Shown here: one piece after another, positions 41,469 through 50,685 of the stretch | How the letters are laid out: every line of letters starts with the position of its first letter | Numbering within the stretch: the first letter of the stretch is position 1 | NCBI RefSeq assembly: GCF_037203705.1 | Contig: NZ_JBBCAT010000002.1 | Span: 434,001 to 498,000 of the forward strand | Source: Prosthecomicrobium sp. N25 | Lineage (GTDB): Bacteria > Pseudomonadota > Alphaproteobacteria > Rhizobiales > Ancalomicrobiaceae | Direction: 5' to 3' | Length of the DNA stretch: 64,000 nucleotides | Position numbers and translations under genes: made by a program | The notes under the pieces: model-generated | Databases searched by the model: none | What the model was told of the DNA's origin: nothing | What the model saw: only the letters and a program-made list of their open reading frames with translations

Positions 41469-42869
41469 ATGCGCATCGGCGTCCTTCCGCTCGCCCGCCC
41501 GACCTTCGACGTGCCCTTCGCGGAGGCGCAGGCCGCCGCCGCCTTCGCGGCGCTCGACGCGACCGGCCACGACCTGGTCGGGCCGCGCGGCCTGCTCTTC
41601 GACGCGGCGGCGACCCGCGAGGCGCTGGCCGCCCTGAAGGGCGAGGCGCTCGACCGGGTCCTGGTGCTGCAGGTCACCTTCACGGACGCGTCGATGACCT
41701 GCGTGATCGCCGAGGAGCTGACGGCGCCGCTCCTGCTCTGGGCCGTGCCGGAGCCGCGGGCCGGCGGGCGGCTGCGCCTCAACGCCTTCTGCGGCCTCAA
41801 CCTGGCCGCCCACGCGCTGAAGCTCAGGGGCAAGGACTTCGGCTGGCTCTATGCGGCGCCGGACTCACCCGGCCTCGACGAATCCCTCGCGCTCCTCGTC
41901 TCCGGCGGCCTCGCGGCCGAGGGCCGCGGGGTCGAGGACCGGCCGGACGCGACCTTCGTCGACGCCAAGGCGGTCGCGGGCGTCCTGAAGCGGCTCGGGA
42001 ACGCGCGGATCGGGGTCGTCGGCGAGCACCCGCTCGGCTTCGACACCTGCGCGTACGATCCGGACGCCATGGCGCGGCTGTGCGGGGCGTCGGCGGAGCG
42101 GATCGAACTGCCGGCCCTGTTCGACCGGGCGCGCGCCGCCGATCCAGGGCGCATCGCCGCCGTGAGGGCCGAGACCGCGACGCGGCTCGGCGGCCTCGAC
42201 GCGGTCGACCAGGAGCAGCTCGACCGGTCGCTCCGGGTCTTCGCGGGGCTCTCGGACCTGGCGCGCGAGAAGTCGCTCGACGCGCTGGCTGTCCGCTGCT
42301 GGCCGGAGATGTTCACCGAGTACGGCTGCGCGGCCTGCGGCCCGATGGCGATGATGAACGGCGCCAAGGTGCCGGCGGCCTGCGAGGCGGACGTCTACGG
42401 GGCGCTGTCGGCGCTTGTCCTGCAGGAGCTCGCCGGAGAGCCGTCGCTGCTCGTCGACCTGGTCGACCTCGATCCGGCCTCCGATACCGGGGTCGTCTGG
42501 CACTGCGGGCTGGCGCCGCTCACCATGGCGGATCCCTCGACCCCGCCGCGGGCCACCATCCATTCGAACCGGCGCATGCCGCTTCTCCACGAGTTCGCCC
42601 TGAAGCCGGGCCGCATCACGGCGGCGCGCTTCACCCAGGCGCAGGGTCGGCCGCGGCTGATGATCGCCGGGGCGACCATGCTGCAGGCGCCGATGAGCTT
42701 CACCGGAACCTCCGGGGTCCTGCGCTTCGACGCCGACGCCGGCACCGTGGCCGAGCGCATCATGGGCGAGGGCCTCGAGCACCACTTCGCCTTCGCGTAT
42801 GGCGAGTGGCGGCCGCAGCTCCGGGCCGTCGCGGGCGCGCTCGGCCTCCCCGTTCTCGAAATCGCCTGA
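41469..42869 (+). CDS. L-fucose/L-arabinose isomerase-like protein, candidate sulfoquinovose isomerase
   Basis: The 466-residue protein has the three-part layout of fucose/arabinose isomerase-like proteins. Recognisable stretches are AVRCWPEMFTEYGCAACG, CEADVYGALSALVLQELAG, VVWHCGLAPLTMA and a C-terminal beta domain with LMIAGATMLQAPMSFTGTSG. These contain acidic and His residues suitable for a metal site. An aldose-ketose isomerase is the one step otherwise missing before the kinase, and isomerases of this superfamily serve in some sulfoglycolysis routes. It lies 24 bases after the aldolase gene. Confidence 0.6.
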   Translation: MRIGVLPLARPTFDVPFAEAQAAAAFAALDATGHDLVGPRGLLFDAAATREALAALKGEALDRVLVLQVTFTDASMTCVIAEELTAPLLLWAVPEPRAGGRLRLNAFCGLNLAAHALKLRGKDFGWLYAAPDSPGLDESLALLVSGGLAAEGRGVEDRPDATFVDAKAVAGVLKRLGNARIGVVGEHPLGFDTCAYDPDAMARLCGASAERIELPALFDRARAADPGRIAAVRAETATRLGGLDAVDQEQLDRSLRVFAGLSDLAREKSLDALAVRCWPEMFTEYGCAACGPMAMMNGAKVPAACEADVYGALSALVLQELAGEPSLLVDLVDLDPASDTGVVWHCGLAPLTMADPSTPPRATIHSNRRMPLLHEFALKPGRITAARFTQAQGRPRLMIAGATMLQAPMSFTGTSGVLRFDADAGTVAERIMGEGLEHHFAFAYGEWRPQLRAVAGALGLPVLEIA

Positions 42870-42879
42870 GGATCCGGCC

Positions 42880-43962
42880 ATGACCACCCGCTACGCCCTG
42901 ATCGGCTCCGGCATGATGGGCCAGGAGCACATCCGCAACATCGCCCTCCTGCCCGACGCCCGCGTGGTCGCGGTGGCGGACCCGGACGAGGGCATGCGGG
43001 AGAGCGCCGCCCGGCTCGCCGGCGAGGGCTGCCGTGCCTTCGCGGACTACCGGGCGATCCTATCGGCCGGCCTCGCCGACGTGCTCCTGATCGCGAGCCC
43101 CAACCACACGCATGCCGGGATCCTGGCGGACGTGATGCCCTCGAACCTTCCGATCCTCGCCGAGAAGCCGGTGATCACCGACTGGGCCGATGCCGCAAGG
43201 CTGAGGGCGCTGGCGGAGGGGCGCAGCGCGCCGCTCTGGGTGGCCATGGAATACCGCTACATGGCTCCGGTGGCGCGGCTGGTGCAGGCGGTTCACGGGG
43301 GCGAGATCGGGCGCCTCAAGATGCTGGCGATCCGCGAGCACCGCTTCCCCTTCCTGAAGAAGGTGGGCGACTGGAACCGCTTTTCCCAGAACACGGGCGG
43401 CACGCTCGTGGAGAAGTGCTGCCACTTCTTCGACCTGATGCGCCTCATCACCGAGAGCGAGGCGGTGCGCGTCTACGCCTCCGGGGCGATGGACGTGAAC
43501 CACGTGGACGAACGCTACGGGGGGCGGCAGCCCGACATCCTCGACAATGCCTTCGTGACCGTCGACTTCGCCAACGGGGTCCGGGCCATGCTCGACCTCT
43601 GCATGTTCGCGGAAGGCACCTACTTCCAGGAGGACATCGCGGCGACCGGCGACAAGGCCAAGGTCGAGGCGCGCTGCCCCGGGCCGGCGCGGTTCTGGCC
43701 GGGCCACGTGGAGCGGGAGGCCGAGGTGGTGATCTCGGACCGGGAGACCAAGCGTCAGGTCCGCGAGGTGCCGAAGGTCGACGAGGCAATCCTGAAGGTC
43801 GGCGACCACCACGGCTCGACCTACTTCCAGCACGCGCGCTTCCTGGAGATCGTGCGCAAGGGCGGCCGGCCGGAGGTCGGCCTCGAGGACGGGCTGGCGG
43901 CGGTGCGCATCGGGCTCGCCGCGGAGGAGAGCGCCCGGTCGGGCGAGGTCGTCCGCTTCTGA
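42880..43962 (+). CDS. Gfo/Idh/MocA oxidoreductase, candidate NAD-dependent sulfoquinovosidase
   Basis: The 360-residue protein has the Rossmann start YALIGSGMMGQEHIRNI, the family EKP motif (LAEKPVITDW, catalytic-site Lys) and the C-terminal domain with GGTLVEKCCHFFDLMRLI. Some members hydrolyse glycosides by transient oxidation at C3, and the NAD-dependent sulfoquinovosidases (GH188) belong here. The operon has no GH31 sulfoquinovosidase, which fits that role. A plain sugar dehydrogenase is the alternative. ATG at 42880, ten bases after the isomerase-like gene; it ends convergent to gntR. Confidence 0.68.
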   Translation: MTTRYALIGSGMMGQEHIRNIALLPDARVVAVADPDEGMRESAARLAGEGCRAFADYRAILSAGLADVLLIASPNHTHAGILADVMPSNLPILAEKPVITDWADAARLRALAEGRSAPLWVAMEYRYMAPVARLVQAVHGGEIGRLKMLAIREHRFPFLKKVGDWNRFSQNTGGTLVEKCCHFFDLMRLITESEAVRVYASGAMDVNHVDERYGGRQPDILDNAFVTVDFANGVRAMLDLCMFAEGTYFQEDIAATGDKAKVEARCPGPARFWPGHVEREAEVVISDRETKRQVREVPKVDEAILKVGDHHGSTYFQHARFLEIVRKGGRPEVGLEDGLAAVRIGLAAEESARSGEVVRF

Positions 43963-43981
43963 GGCGCGCCGGCCGGGACCG

Positions 43982-44734
43982 CTACTTGAGGTCGCTCAGG
44001 TAGTGGTGGCGGTCGGTGAGGCACATGCTGACGCGCCATTCGATCGGACGACCGTCGACCGACCAGGCCAGGCGGTCGATGGCCAGGAGGGGCGTGCCTT
44101 CGGGCACCCCGAGGGCGGCGGCCTCGCGGGGACCGGCCGCCACGGCCTTGAGCTTCTCCTGGGCGCGGACCACGACGACGCCGTAGCGCTCCGAATAGAG
44201 CCCGTAGAGGTTGTTGGGGATCTCGCCGATCTCGATCCCCGGCAGGGCGTCGGCGGGCGCCACGATCCGCTCCACCAGAACCGGCTCGCCGGAGAGCGAG
44301 CGCGTCCGCTCGATGGCGACGACCTCGTCGGTGCCGGTCAGTCCGAGCCGGTCCCGCTCGGAGGGCAGCGCGACGCGCCGGACGGCCTCGGTGACCACCG
44401 AATCCGGGAACCTGAGCGGCCCGTCGTCGGGCGTCAGCTTGAAGAACTGGAACAGGATCCGCTTCTCGTCGTGGCTCGCCACGTAGGTGCCGCGGCCCTG
44501 GCGGCGGACCAGGATGTTGTCGGCCGTCATCTCGTCGAGGGCCTTGCGCACCGTGCCCTGGCTGACCGACAGCTCGCTCGCCAGTTGCATCTCGCTCGGC
44601 AGGATCTGGCCGGCGGCCCAGGTGCCCTCCGCGATCCGCTGCTCGAACATGTCGCGGACCTGGCGGTAGAGGGGCCGGAAGCCGACCGTCCGGCCCGGCC
44701 TTCGGTCGTCCTCGGAGGAAGTTCGGTCGGCCAT
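43982..44734 (-). CDS. GntR-family (HutC subfamily) transcriptional regulator
   Basis: The 250-residue protein has an N-terminal winged helix (PLYRQVRDMFEQRIAEGTW, LPSEMQLASELSVSQGTVRKAL, RRQGRGTYV, residues about 20-85) and a C-terminal UTRA ligand domain (VVAIERTRSLSGEPVLVERI to IEWRVSMCLTDRHHY). The ATG at 44734 has AAGGG six bases upstream. It lies between the two halves of the sulfosugar cluster and diverges from suyA. The palindrome TCTTATA(T/G)AAGA in both promoters is the likely operator. A pathway sugar or phosphate ester may be the inducer. Confidence 0.88.
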   Translation of the reverse strand: MADRTSSEDDRRPGRTVGFRPLYRQVRDMFEQRIAEGTWAAGQILPSEMQLASELSVSQGTVRKALDEMTADNILVRRQGRGTYVASHDEKRILFQFFKLTPDDGPLRFPDSVVTEAVRRVALPSERDRLGLTGTDEVVAIERTRSLSGEPVLVERIVAPADALPGIEIGEIPNNLYGLYSERYGVVVVRAQEKLKAVAAGPREAAALGVPEGTPLLAIDRLAWSVDGRPIEWRVSMCLTDRHHYLSDLK

Positions 44735-44745
44735 GAGAACCCTTG

Positions 44746-44779
44746 TTGACGGCGGGGGTCTGTTCAGTCTTATATAAGA
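44746..44779 (+). promoter_or_regulatory. Candidate suyA promoter with palindromic GntR operator
   Basis: TTGACG (44746-44751) could serve as -35 and TTATAT (44770-44775) as -10, with an 18-base spacer. The perfect palindrome TCTTATATAAGA (44768-44779) covers the -10, and a second palindrome AAGATATCTT (44776-44785) overlaps it. The site is also about 35 bases upstream of the gntR start, so it could autoregulate. Confidence 0.55.
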
Positions 44780-44878
44780 TATCTTTTCGGGCCTGTCGAC
44801 CGGGCCCGCCCGGGGTGTGCGACCCGCCCGCCCCTGCCCAACGCGAGAACAAGCCGAAGAGGGGAGCGTCCGGACACC

Positions 44879-45166
44879 ATGAGCCATCCGCATCTGCTCG
44901 TCCACGAACACGACGACAACGTCGGCGTGGTGGTCGTCGAAGGCCTGACGGCCGGGACCGACATGCTGTGCGTCGTCACCCACGACAATTCGTCCTTCCG
45001 GCTGACGGCCCGGGGGGACGTTCCGATCGGCCACAAGGTGGCGCTCAGGGACCTGAAGGCCGGCGACACGGCGATCAAGTACGGCCAGGACATCGGCCGG
45101 ATGGTCGGCGACGTCCAGGCCGGCGGCCACGTGCATGTGCAAAATCTCAAGACGAAGCGCTGGTGA
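44879..45166 (+). CDS. suyA: (R)-sulfolactate sulfo-lyase small subunit
   Basis: The 95-residue protein is a SAF-type domain like the N-terminus of UxaA altronate dehydratase: [35 protein letters not shown] and [20 protein letters not shown], with the C-terminal [11 protein letters not shown]. As a free small subunit next to a large UxaA-C-type subunit this is the SuyA/SuyB layout. The complex splits (R)-3-sulfolactate into pyruvate and sulfite. A split sugar-acid dehydratase is the alternative. The GAGGGGAG-like site precedes the ATG, and suyB follows after 7 bases. Confidence 0.85.
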   Translation: MSHPHLLVHEHDDNVGVVVVEGLTAGTDMLCVVTHDNSSFRLTARGDVPIGHKVALRDLKAGDTAIKYGQDIGRMVGDVQAGGHVHVQNLKTKRW

Positions 45167-45173
45167 GGTCGCC

Positions 45174-46355
45174 ATGGGTGTCGAATTGTCCAACCTGAAG
45201 GTCACCGGCTGGCGCCGCGCGAACGGCCGCGTGGGCGTGCGCAACCACGTCGTCATCCTGCCGCTCGACGACCTCTCCAATGCCGCCTGCGAGGCGGTCG
45301 CCAACACGATCAAGGGCACCCTCGCGCTGCCGCACGCCTACGGGCGGCTGCAGTTCGGCGAGGACCTCGAGCTTCACTTCCGCACGCTGATCGGCACCGG
45401 CGCCAACCCCAACGTGGCCGCCGTGGTGGTGATCGGCATCGAGGAAGGCTGGACCAAGCGGGTCGTCGACGGCATCGCGGCCACCGGCAAGCCGGTGGTC
45501 GGCTTCGGGATCGAGGGCCACGGCGACATCGCGACGATCGCCAAGGCCTCGTACGAGGCCAAGAAGATGCTGCAATGGGCCTCCGAGCTGCCGCGCGAGA
45601 CGGTCGACATCTCGGAGCTGTGGATCTCGACCAAGTGCGGCGAGAGCGACACCACCACGGGCCTCTCCTCCTGCCCGACCGTCGGCAACATGTACGACAA
45701 GCTGATCCCGAAGGGCATCTACGGCTGCTTCGGCGAGACCTCGGAGATCACCGGCGCCGAGCACCTCGCCAAGGCCCGGGCCGCGAGCCCGGAGATCGGT
45801 GAAAAGTGGTTCCGGGTCTGGAAGGCCTACCAGGACGACGTCATCGAGGCGCACAAGACCGACGACCTCTCGGACAGCCAGCCCACGAAGGGCAATATCG
45901 CGGGCGGGCTGACCACCATCGAGGAGAAGGCCCTCGGCAACCTCGAGAAGATCGGCCGGGATTGCCGCTACATCGAGGTCCTGGAGCCCGCGGAGGCGCC
46001 GGCGGCGGGGCCGGGGCTCTACTTCATGGACACGTCCTCGGCCGCGGCCGAGTGCGTGACCCTGATGGCGGCGGCGGGCTACGTCATCCACACCTTCCCC
46101 ACGGGCCAGGGGAACGTGATCGGCAATCCGATCGTTCCGGTCATCAAGATCTCCGGCAACCCGAAGACCATGCGGACCATGCCGGAGCACATCGACGTCG
46201 ACGTCTCCGGCGTGCTGCGCCGGGACATGACGATCCCGGAGGCCGGCGACAGCCTGATCGAGATGATCGTCCGGACCGCCAACGGTCGGCTCACCGCCGC
46301 CGAGGCGCTCGGGCACCGGGAGTTCGTCATGACCAAGCTGTACCGCTCGGCCTGA
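45174..46355 (+). CDS. suyB: (R)-sulfolactate sulfo-lyase large subunit
   Basis: The 393-residue protein is of the UxaA C-terminal family, with [79 protein letters not shown] and [19 protein letters not shown]. These agree very closely with SuyB sequences as I remember them, more so than with altronate or galactarate dehydratases. Conserved cysteines (KCGESD, SSCPTVG) probably hold an iron site. It acts with SuyA to release sulfite, the step that makes sulfonate sulfur available. A terminator-like hairpin follows. Confidence 0.88.
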   Translation: MGVELSNLKVTGWRRANGRVGVRNHVVILPLDDLSNAACEAVANTIKGTLALPHAYGRLQFGEDLELHFRTLIGTGANPNVAAVVVIGIEEGWTKRVVDGIAATGKPVVGFGIEGHGDIATIAKASYEAKKMLQWASELPRETVDISELWISTKCGESDTTTGLSSCPTVGNMYDKLIPKGIYGCFGETSEITGAEHLAKARAASPEIGEKWFRVWKAYQDDVIEAHKTDDLSDSQPTKGNIAGGLTTIEEKALGNLEKIGRDCRYIEVLEPAEAPAAGPGLYFMDTSSAAAECVTLMAAAGYVIHTFPTGQGNVIGNPIVPVIKISGNPKTMRTMPEHIDVDVSGVLRRDMTIPEAGDSLIEMIVRTANGRLTAAEALGHREFVMTKLYRSA

Positions 46356-46366
46356 GTTCCTCCCCG

Positions 46367-46406
46367 CCCGGCCGCCCGCTCCCAGGGTGCGGCCGGGTGT
46401 CCTTTT
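46367..46406 (+). terminator. Terminator or attenuator between suyB and slcC
   Basis: CCCGGCCGC (46367-46375) pairs perfectly with GCGGCCGGG (46389-46397), and TGTCCTTTTCC follows, with four T at 46403-46406. It resembles an intrinsic terminator and would reduce readthrough into the two dehydrogenase genes. Confidence 0.55.
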
Positions 46407-46435
46407 CCGGTCGGCCGGTCGAAGGGGGCACGCCC

Positions 46436-47374
46436 ATGGCGCGCGTCGTCATCACGGAATTCATGGACGAGCCGGCGGTGGCGGACATCGCCCGCCATGC
46501 GGAGACGCTCTACGACCCCGCGCTCGTCGACAAGCCCGAGGCGCTGGCGGCGGCGCTCGCCGACTGCGTGGTTCTGATCGTGCGCAACCGCACGCAGGTG
46601 CGCCCGGCCCTCCTGGAGCGGGCGCCGCACCTGGAAATGGTCGGCCGGCTCGGCGTCGGGCTCGACAACATCGACATGGACGCCTGTGCGGCGCGCGGGA
46701 TCGCGGTCCACCCGGCGACCGGCGCCAACGACCTGTCGGTCGCCGAATACGTGATCACGGCGGCCCTGGTGCTCCTGCGCGGGGCCTGGGGAGCCAGCGC
46801 GGCGGTGGCGGCTGGCTCGTGGCCGCGCAACGCCCTGATCGGCCGGGAGGCGGCGGGCAAGACGCTCGGACTCGTCGGCGTCGGCCGCATCGCGCGGGAG
46901 ACGGCGCGCATCGCCGGTGCGCTCGGGTTCCGCATCGCGGGCTTCGACCCGCTGGTGCCGGCGGAGGACCCGGCCTGGACGGCGATTCTCCGGCACGAGA
47001 CCCTGGAGAGCCTGACGGGCGCGGCGGATGTCGTGAGCCTGCACGTGCCCCTGACGCCGGCGACCCGCGGCATGATCTCCGCCGCGGTCCTGGCCGGGAT
47101 GAAGCCCGGCGCCGTCCTCATCAACGCGGCGCGCGGCGGGGTTGTGGACGAGGCGGCCCTGGCCTTCGCCCTGAAGGCCGGCCGGCTCGGCGGGGCGGCC
47201 CTCGACGTCTTCGACAAGGAGCCGCTGTCGGCGGCGGACGGGGCCCGCTTCGCGGATTGCCCCAACCTGCTGCTCACGCCCCACATCGCCGGGGTGACGG
47301 TCGAATCGAACGAGCGCGTCAGCCGCCTGATCGCGGATCTCGCCATCCGGCACCTCGCCCGGCACGTGCTCTAG
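46436..47374 (+). CDS. slcC: D-2-hydroxyacid dehydrogenase, probable (S)-sulfolactate dehydrogenase
   Basis: The 312-residue protein has the family layout: VGRLGVGLDNIDMDACAARG, NAD fold KTLGLVGVGRIARETARI, Arg in INAARGGVVDEAAL, Glu in ALDVFDKEPLS and His in LLTPHIAGVT. Length and placement after SuyAB match SlcC, which oxidises (S)-sulfolactate to sulfopyruvate. Phosphoglycerate or tartronate-type dehydrogenase activity cannot be ruled out from sequence alone. The ATG at 46436 has an AGGGGG site upstream. Confidence 0.75.
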   Translation: MARVVITEFMDEPAVADIARHAETLYDPALVDKPEALAAALADCVVLIVRNRTQVRPALLERAPHLEMVGRLGVGLDNIDMDACAARGIAVHPATGANDLSVAEYVITAALVLLRGAWGASAAVAAGSWPRNALIGREAAGKTLGLVGVGRIARETARIAGALGFRIAGFDPLVPAEDPAWTAILRHETLESLTGAADVVSLHVPLTPATRGMISAAVLAGMKPGAVLINAARGGVVDEAALAFALKAGRLGGAALDVFDKEPLSAADGARFADCPNLLLTPHIAGVTVESNERVSRLIADLAIRHLARHVL

Positions 47375-47390
47375 ACACCCGGAGCCGCCG

Positions 47391-48389
47391 ATGACGGACC
47401 GCATCCTGACCCTCGCCGAGGCGCGCGACCTGGTCGCCGCCGCCCTGCAACGAAACCGCACCGCCGAGGCGAACGCCCGATCGACCGCCGCCGCCCTGGT
47501 CGCCGCCGAGGCGGACGGCCATGCCGGGCACGGGCTGTCGCGGGTGGCGAGCTACGCCGCGCAGGCGCGAGCCGGCAAGGTGGACGGCTTCGCGAGCCCG
47601 ACGGTGGTCCGGACGGCGCCGGCGGTGATCCGGGTCGACGCGGCGCACGGCTTCGCGTATCCGGCGATCGACCGGGCGCTCGCCGAACTGCCCGGGATCG
47701 CGGCCTCTCAGGGACTGGCGGCCGCGGCGATCCACCGGTCGCACCATTGCGGCGCGGCCGGGACCGTCGTGGAGCGTCTCGCCGAGCAGGGGCTCGCCGC
47801 GCTCCTCTTCGCCAACACTCCGCACGCGATCGCGCCCTGGGGTGGTCGGCGCGGGCTCTTCGGCACGAACCCGATCGCCTTCGCGTGCCCGCTGCCCGGA
47901 GACGCGCCGCTGGTCATCGATCTGTCGCTCTCCAAGGTGGCGCGCGGTCGGATCATGGCGGCCAAGCGGAAGGGCGAGCCGATTCCGGAGGGCTGGGCCC
48001 TCGACGCGGACGGCCGGCCGACAACCGACCCCGACGCGGCGCTGGCCGGCACCATGGTGCCGATGGGCGACCAGAAGGGCACGGCGCTGGCGCTGATGGT
48101 CGAACTCCTGGCGGCGGGGTTGACCGGCGCCACCTTCGCGGCCGAGGCGACCTCGTTCCTCGACGCCGAGGGCGGGCCGCCGGGAACCGGGCAACTGATC
48201 CTGGTCCTCTCGCCGGAGGCGCTTGGGGGCCCGGAGGCAGTCGTCCGCATGGGACGGCTGGCGGCGGCCGTGGCCGGGGAGCCGGGCGCCCGGCTGCCGG
48301 GCCGACGGCGGCTGACGCTGCGCCGCCGCGCCGAGCAGGAGGGCCTCTCCCTGTCGGCCGCGACCCTCGCCGACATCGAGCGCCTCTGA
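47391..48389 (+). CDS. comC: Ldh2/malate-L-lactate dehydrogenase family, probable (R)-sulfolactate dehydrogenase
   Basis: The 332-residue protein is of the non-Rossmann Ldh2 fold: AEADGHAGHGLSRVASYAAQ, the catalytic His in AIHRSHHCGAAGTVVERL, FANTPHAIAPWGGRRGLFGT NPIAF (spaced here only for length), and MVPMGDQKGTALALMVELL. ComC reduces sulfopyruvate to (R)-sulfolactate with NAD(P)H. With SlcC it would convert the S-enantiomer to the R-form accepted by SuyAB. It lies 16 bases after slcC and ends the cluster. Confidence 0.78.
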   Translation: MTDRILTLAEARDLVAAALQRNRTAEANARSTAAALVAAEADGHAGHGLSRVASYAAQARAGKVDGFASPTVVRTAPAVIRVDAAHGFAYPAIDRALAELPGIAASQGLAAAAIHRSHHCGAAGTVVERLAEQGLAALLFANTPHAIAPWGGRRGLFGTNPIAFACPLPGDAPLVIDLSLSKVARGRIMAAKRKGEPIPEGWALDADGRPTTDPDAALAGTMVPMGDQKGTALALMVELLAAGLTGATFAAEATSFLDAEGGPPGTGQLILVLSPEALGGPEAVVRMGRLAAAVAGEPGARLPGRRRLTLRRRAEQEGLSLSAATLADIERL

Positions 48390-48428
48390 GGCCCCCGACG
48401 AAAGTCTGATGCGGCCCAGGCCCGTCGC

Positions 48429-48455
48429 CGCCGGCCCCTCGCAGGGGCTCCGGCG
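48429..48455 (+). terminator. Hairpin after comC
   Basis: CGCCGG-CCCCT (48429-48439) pairs with AGGGG-(CT)-CCGGCG (48443-48455). No U-run follows. It lies 40 bases after the stop, in the 316-base gap before the acyl-CoA ligase gene. Confidence 0.45.
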
Positions 48456-48558
48456 ATCGCGGTCGCGCGCGGGACTTCGGAAAATCCGCAGCGTTCCGGG
48501 GGGCGACGACGGCTCAGGGGGGAGGGCGTCCGGGAGCAAATCCGGCGGCAGCCGTACC

Positions 48559-48583
48559 TGACAGAGGGCCTCCCTGTCTGTCA
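48559..48583 (+). promoter_or_regulatory. Inverted repeat upstream of the acyl-CoA ligase gene
   Basis: TGACAG-AGGG and CCCT-GT-CTGTCA are complementary apart from a two-base bulge. It is 123 bases before the ATG at 48706 and could be an operator for the Liv-type operon. No regulator gene is adjacent. Confidence 0.35.
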
Positions 48584-48705
48584 AGGGTCTGCTATGCATC
48601 CACCATAGCCCATGCCATTGTAGGGGCACGAGGAAGACGCCAGAGCCGGGCCAACCGGCCGGCCGCGACCGGCGCCCCGTGGGCGACGTCGCACAGGGAG
48701 GCAGC

Positions 48706-50685
48706 ATGGTGGCACGGTCCGCCGGACACGATACGTTTCCGAAGCTCCTGTTGCGTAACGCCGCCGAGATGGGCGCGCGCCCGGCCATGCGCGAGAAGGA
48801 CCTCGGCATCTGGCAGTCCTGGACCTGGTCGCAGGTCGCCGACGAGGTGCGGGAGTTCGCGCTGGGCCTGCGCGCGCTCGGCCTGAAGGCCGGCGAGAAG
48901 GTCGCCATCGTGGGTGCCAACCGCCCGCGTCTCTACTGGACCTTCGCGGCCGCGCAGTCGCTCGGGGCGATCCCGGTGCCGGTCTACAAGGACGCGGTCG
49001 CGGACGAGATGGTGTATGTCCTCGAGCACGCGGAGGTCGCCTTCGCGGTCGTGGAGGACCAGGAGCAGACCGACAAGGTGCTGTCCATGTCGGACCGGCT
49101 GCACCACCTGCGCCACGTGGTCTACGACGAGGAGCGCGGGCTCAGGAACTACGACCACACGCGCCTGAAATCCTTCGCGGACGTGCAGCGCCTCGGCCGG
49201 GAGGCGGAGGCGGCCGACATCGGCCTCGCGCAGGCGTGGCTCGACGGCATCGCGGCCCAGAAGGGCTCGGACCTGGCGGTCATCCTCTACACGTCGGGCA
49301 CCACGGGCAAGCCCAAGGGCGTGATGCTGAGCCACGACAACGTGCTGATCTCGGCGCGGAACGGCATCGCGTTCGACAAGCTCGGCCCGGACGAGGAGGT
49401 GATCGCCTACCTGCCGATCGCCTGGGTGGGCGACCACATCTTCTCCTACGCGCAGTCCTACGTGGCGGGCTTCTGCGTCAGCTGCCCGGAGAGCCCGGAG
49501 ACCGTCAACGAGGACCGGCGCGAGATCGGCACCACCTACGCGTTCGCGCCGCCGCGCGTCTACGAGACCCTGCTGACGCTCACGATGGTGCGGATGGAGG
49601 ACGCCAGCGCGCTGAAGCGGCGGATGTTCCACTACTTCATCGAGCACGCGCGCAGGGTCGGCGAGGCGATCCTCGACCGCAAGCCGGTCGGGCTCCTGGA
49701 TCGGCTCCTCTACCGGCTCGGCGAGATCCTGGTCTACGGACCGCTGAAGAACCGCTTCGGCCTGACCCGGATCCGCGTCGGCTACACGGCCGGCGAGGCG
49801 ATCGGGCCGGAGATCTTCCGCTTCTTCCGCTCGATCGGCATCAACCTCAAGCAGCTCTACGGGGCGACCGAGGCCTCGGTCTACATCACCATGCAGCCGG
49901 ACGCGGAGATCCGCGCCGATACGGTCGGCAAGCCGGCGCCCGACGTTGAGATCAAGATCTCGGACAAGGGCGAGGTGCTCTACCGGAGCCCGGGCGTCTT
50001 CGTCGGCTACTACAAGAACGAGGCGGCGACCGCGGAGGCCAAGACGGCGGACGGCTGGGTGCATTCCGGCGACGCCGGCTTCTTCGACCAGACCGGCCAC
50101 CTGAGGATCATCGACCGGGCCAAGGACGTGGGTGCGCTGTCCAGCGGACAGCTCTTCGCGCCGAAATACATCGAGAACAAGCTAAAATTCTTCCCGAACA
50201 TCAAGGAAGCGGTGGCGGTCGGCGACAAGCGCGACTTCTGCTGCGTGATGATCAACATCGACCTGACGGCGGTCGGCAACTGGGCGGAGCGCAACAACGT
50301 TTCGTATGCCAGCTATCAGGAGCTTGCCGGGCATCCGCAGGTCTACGAGATGATCGCCCGGCACGTCGAGCAGGTGAACCGCGACCTCGCCAGCGAGCCC
50401 ATGATGGCGGGCAGCCAGATCCGGCGGTTCCTGATCCTGCACAAGGAGCTCGATGCCGACGACGGCGAGCTCACCCGCACCCTGAAGGTTCGCCGCGGCT
50501 TCATCGCGGAGCGCTACGCGCCGCTGGTCGAGGCGCTCTACGACGGCTCGACCGAGAAATACGTCAACACCGAGGTCACCTTCGAGGACGGCCGCAAGGG
50601 CGCGATCGCCGCCACCGTGAAGATCCGGGACATGCAGACCTTCCCAGCCTCCGCCGCCACGCCCCTGAGGGAGGCCGCCGAATGA
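48706..50685 (+). CDS. AMP-dependent long-chain acyl-CoA synthetase family protein
   Basis: The 659-residue protein has the adenylation motifs VILYTSGTTGKPKGVMLSH near residue 195, LYGATEASVY, and GWVHSGDAGFFDQTGHLRIIDRAKD, and a C-terminal domain of the FadD15/FAA1-like group. It activates a carboxylic acid to its CoA ester. The ATG at 48706 has AGGGAGG before it; a GTG at 48679 is less likely. Its last 4 bases overlap the LivG-type ATPase gene. Such fused operons often import and activate aromatic or branched acids. Confidence 0.88.
   Translation: MVARSAGHDTFPKLLLRNAAEMGARPAMREKDLGIWQSWTWSQVADEVREFALGLRALGLKAGEKVAIVGANRPRLYWTFAAAQSLGAIPVPVYKDAVADEMVYVLEHAEVAFAVVEDQEQTDKVLSMSDRLHHLRHVVYDEERGLRNYDHTRLKSFADVQRLGREAEAADIGLAQAWLDGIAAQKGSDLAVILYTSGTTGKPKGVMLSHDNVLISARNGIAFDKLGPDEEVIAYLPIAWVGDHIFSYAQSYVAGFCVSCPESPETVNEDRREIGTTYAFAPPRVYETLLTLTMVRMEDASALKRRMFHYFIEHARRVGEAILDRKPVGLLDRLLYRLGEILVYGPLKNRFGLTRIRVGYTAGEAIGPEIFRFFRSIGINLKQLYGATEASVYITMQPDAEIRADTVGKPAPDVEIKISDKGEVLYRSPGVFVGYYKNEAATAEAKTADGWVHSGDAGFFDQTGHLRIIDRAKDVGALSSGQLFAPKYIENKLKFFPNIKEAVAVGDKRDFCCVMINIDLTAVGNWAERNNVSYASYQELAGHPQVYEMIARHVEQVNRDLASEPMMAGSQIRRFLILHKELDADDGELTRTLKVRRGFIAERYAPLVEALYDGSTEKYVNTEVTFEDGRKGAIAATVKIRDMQTFPASAATPLREAAE

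Noticed and set aside
44879-46355. Split altronate or galactarate dehydratase
   Set aside because: Kept as an alternative only: the linked YihV-like kinase and the SlcC- and ComC-like genes, and the close fit of remembered SuyB motifs, favour sulfolactate sulfo-lyase.
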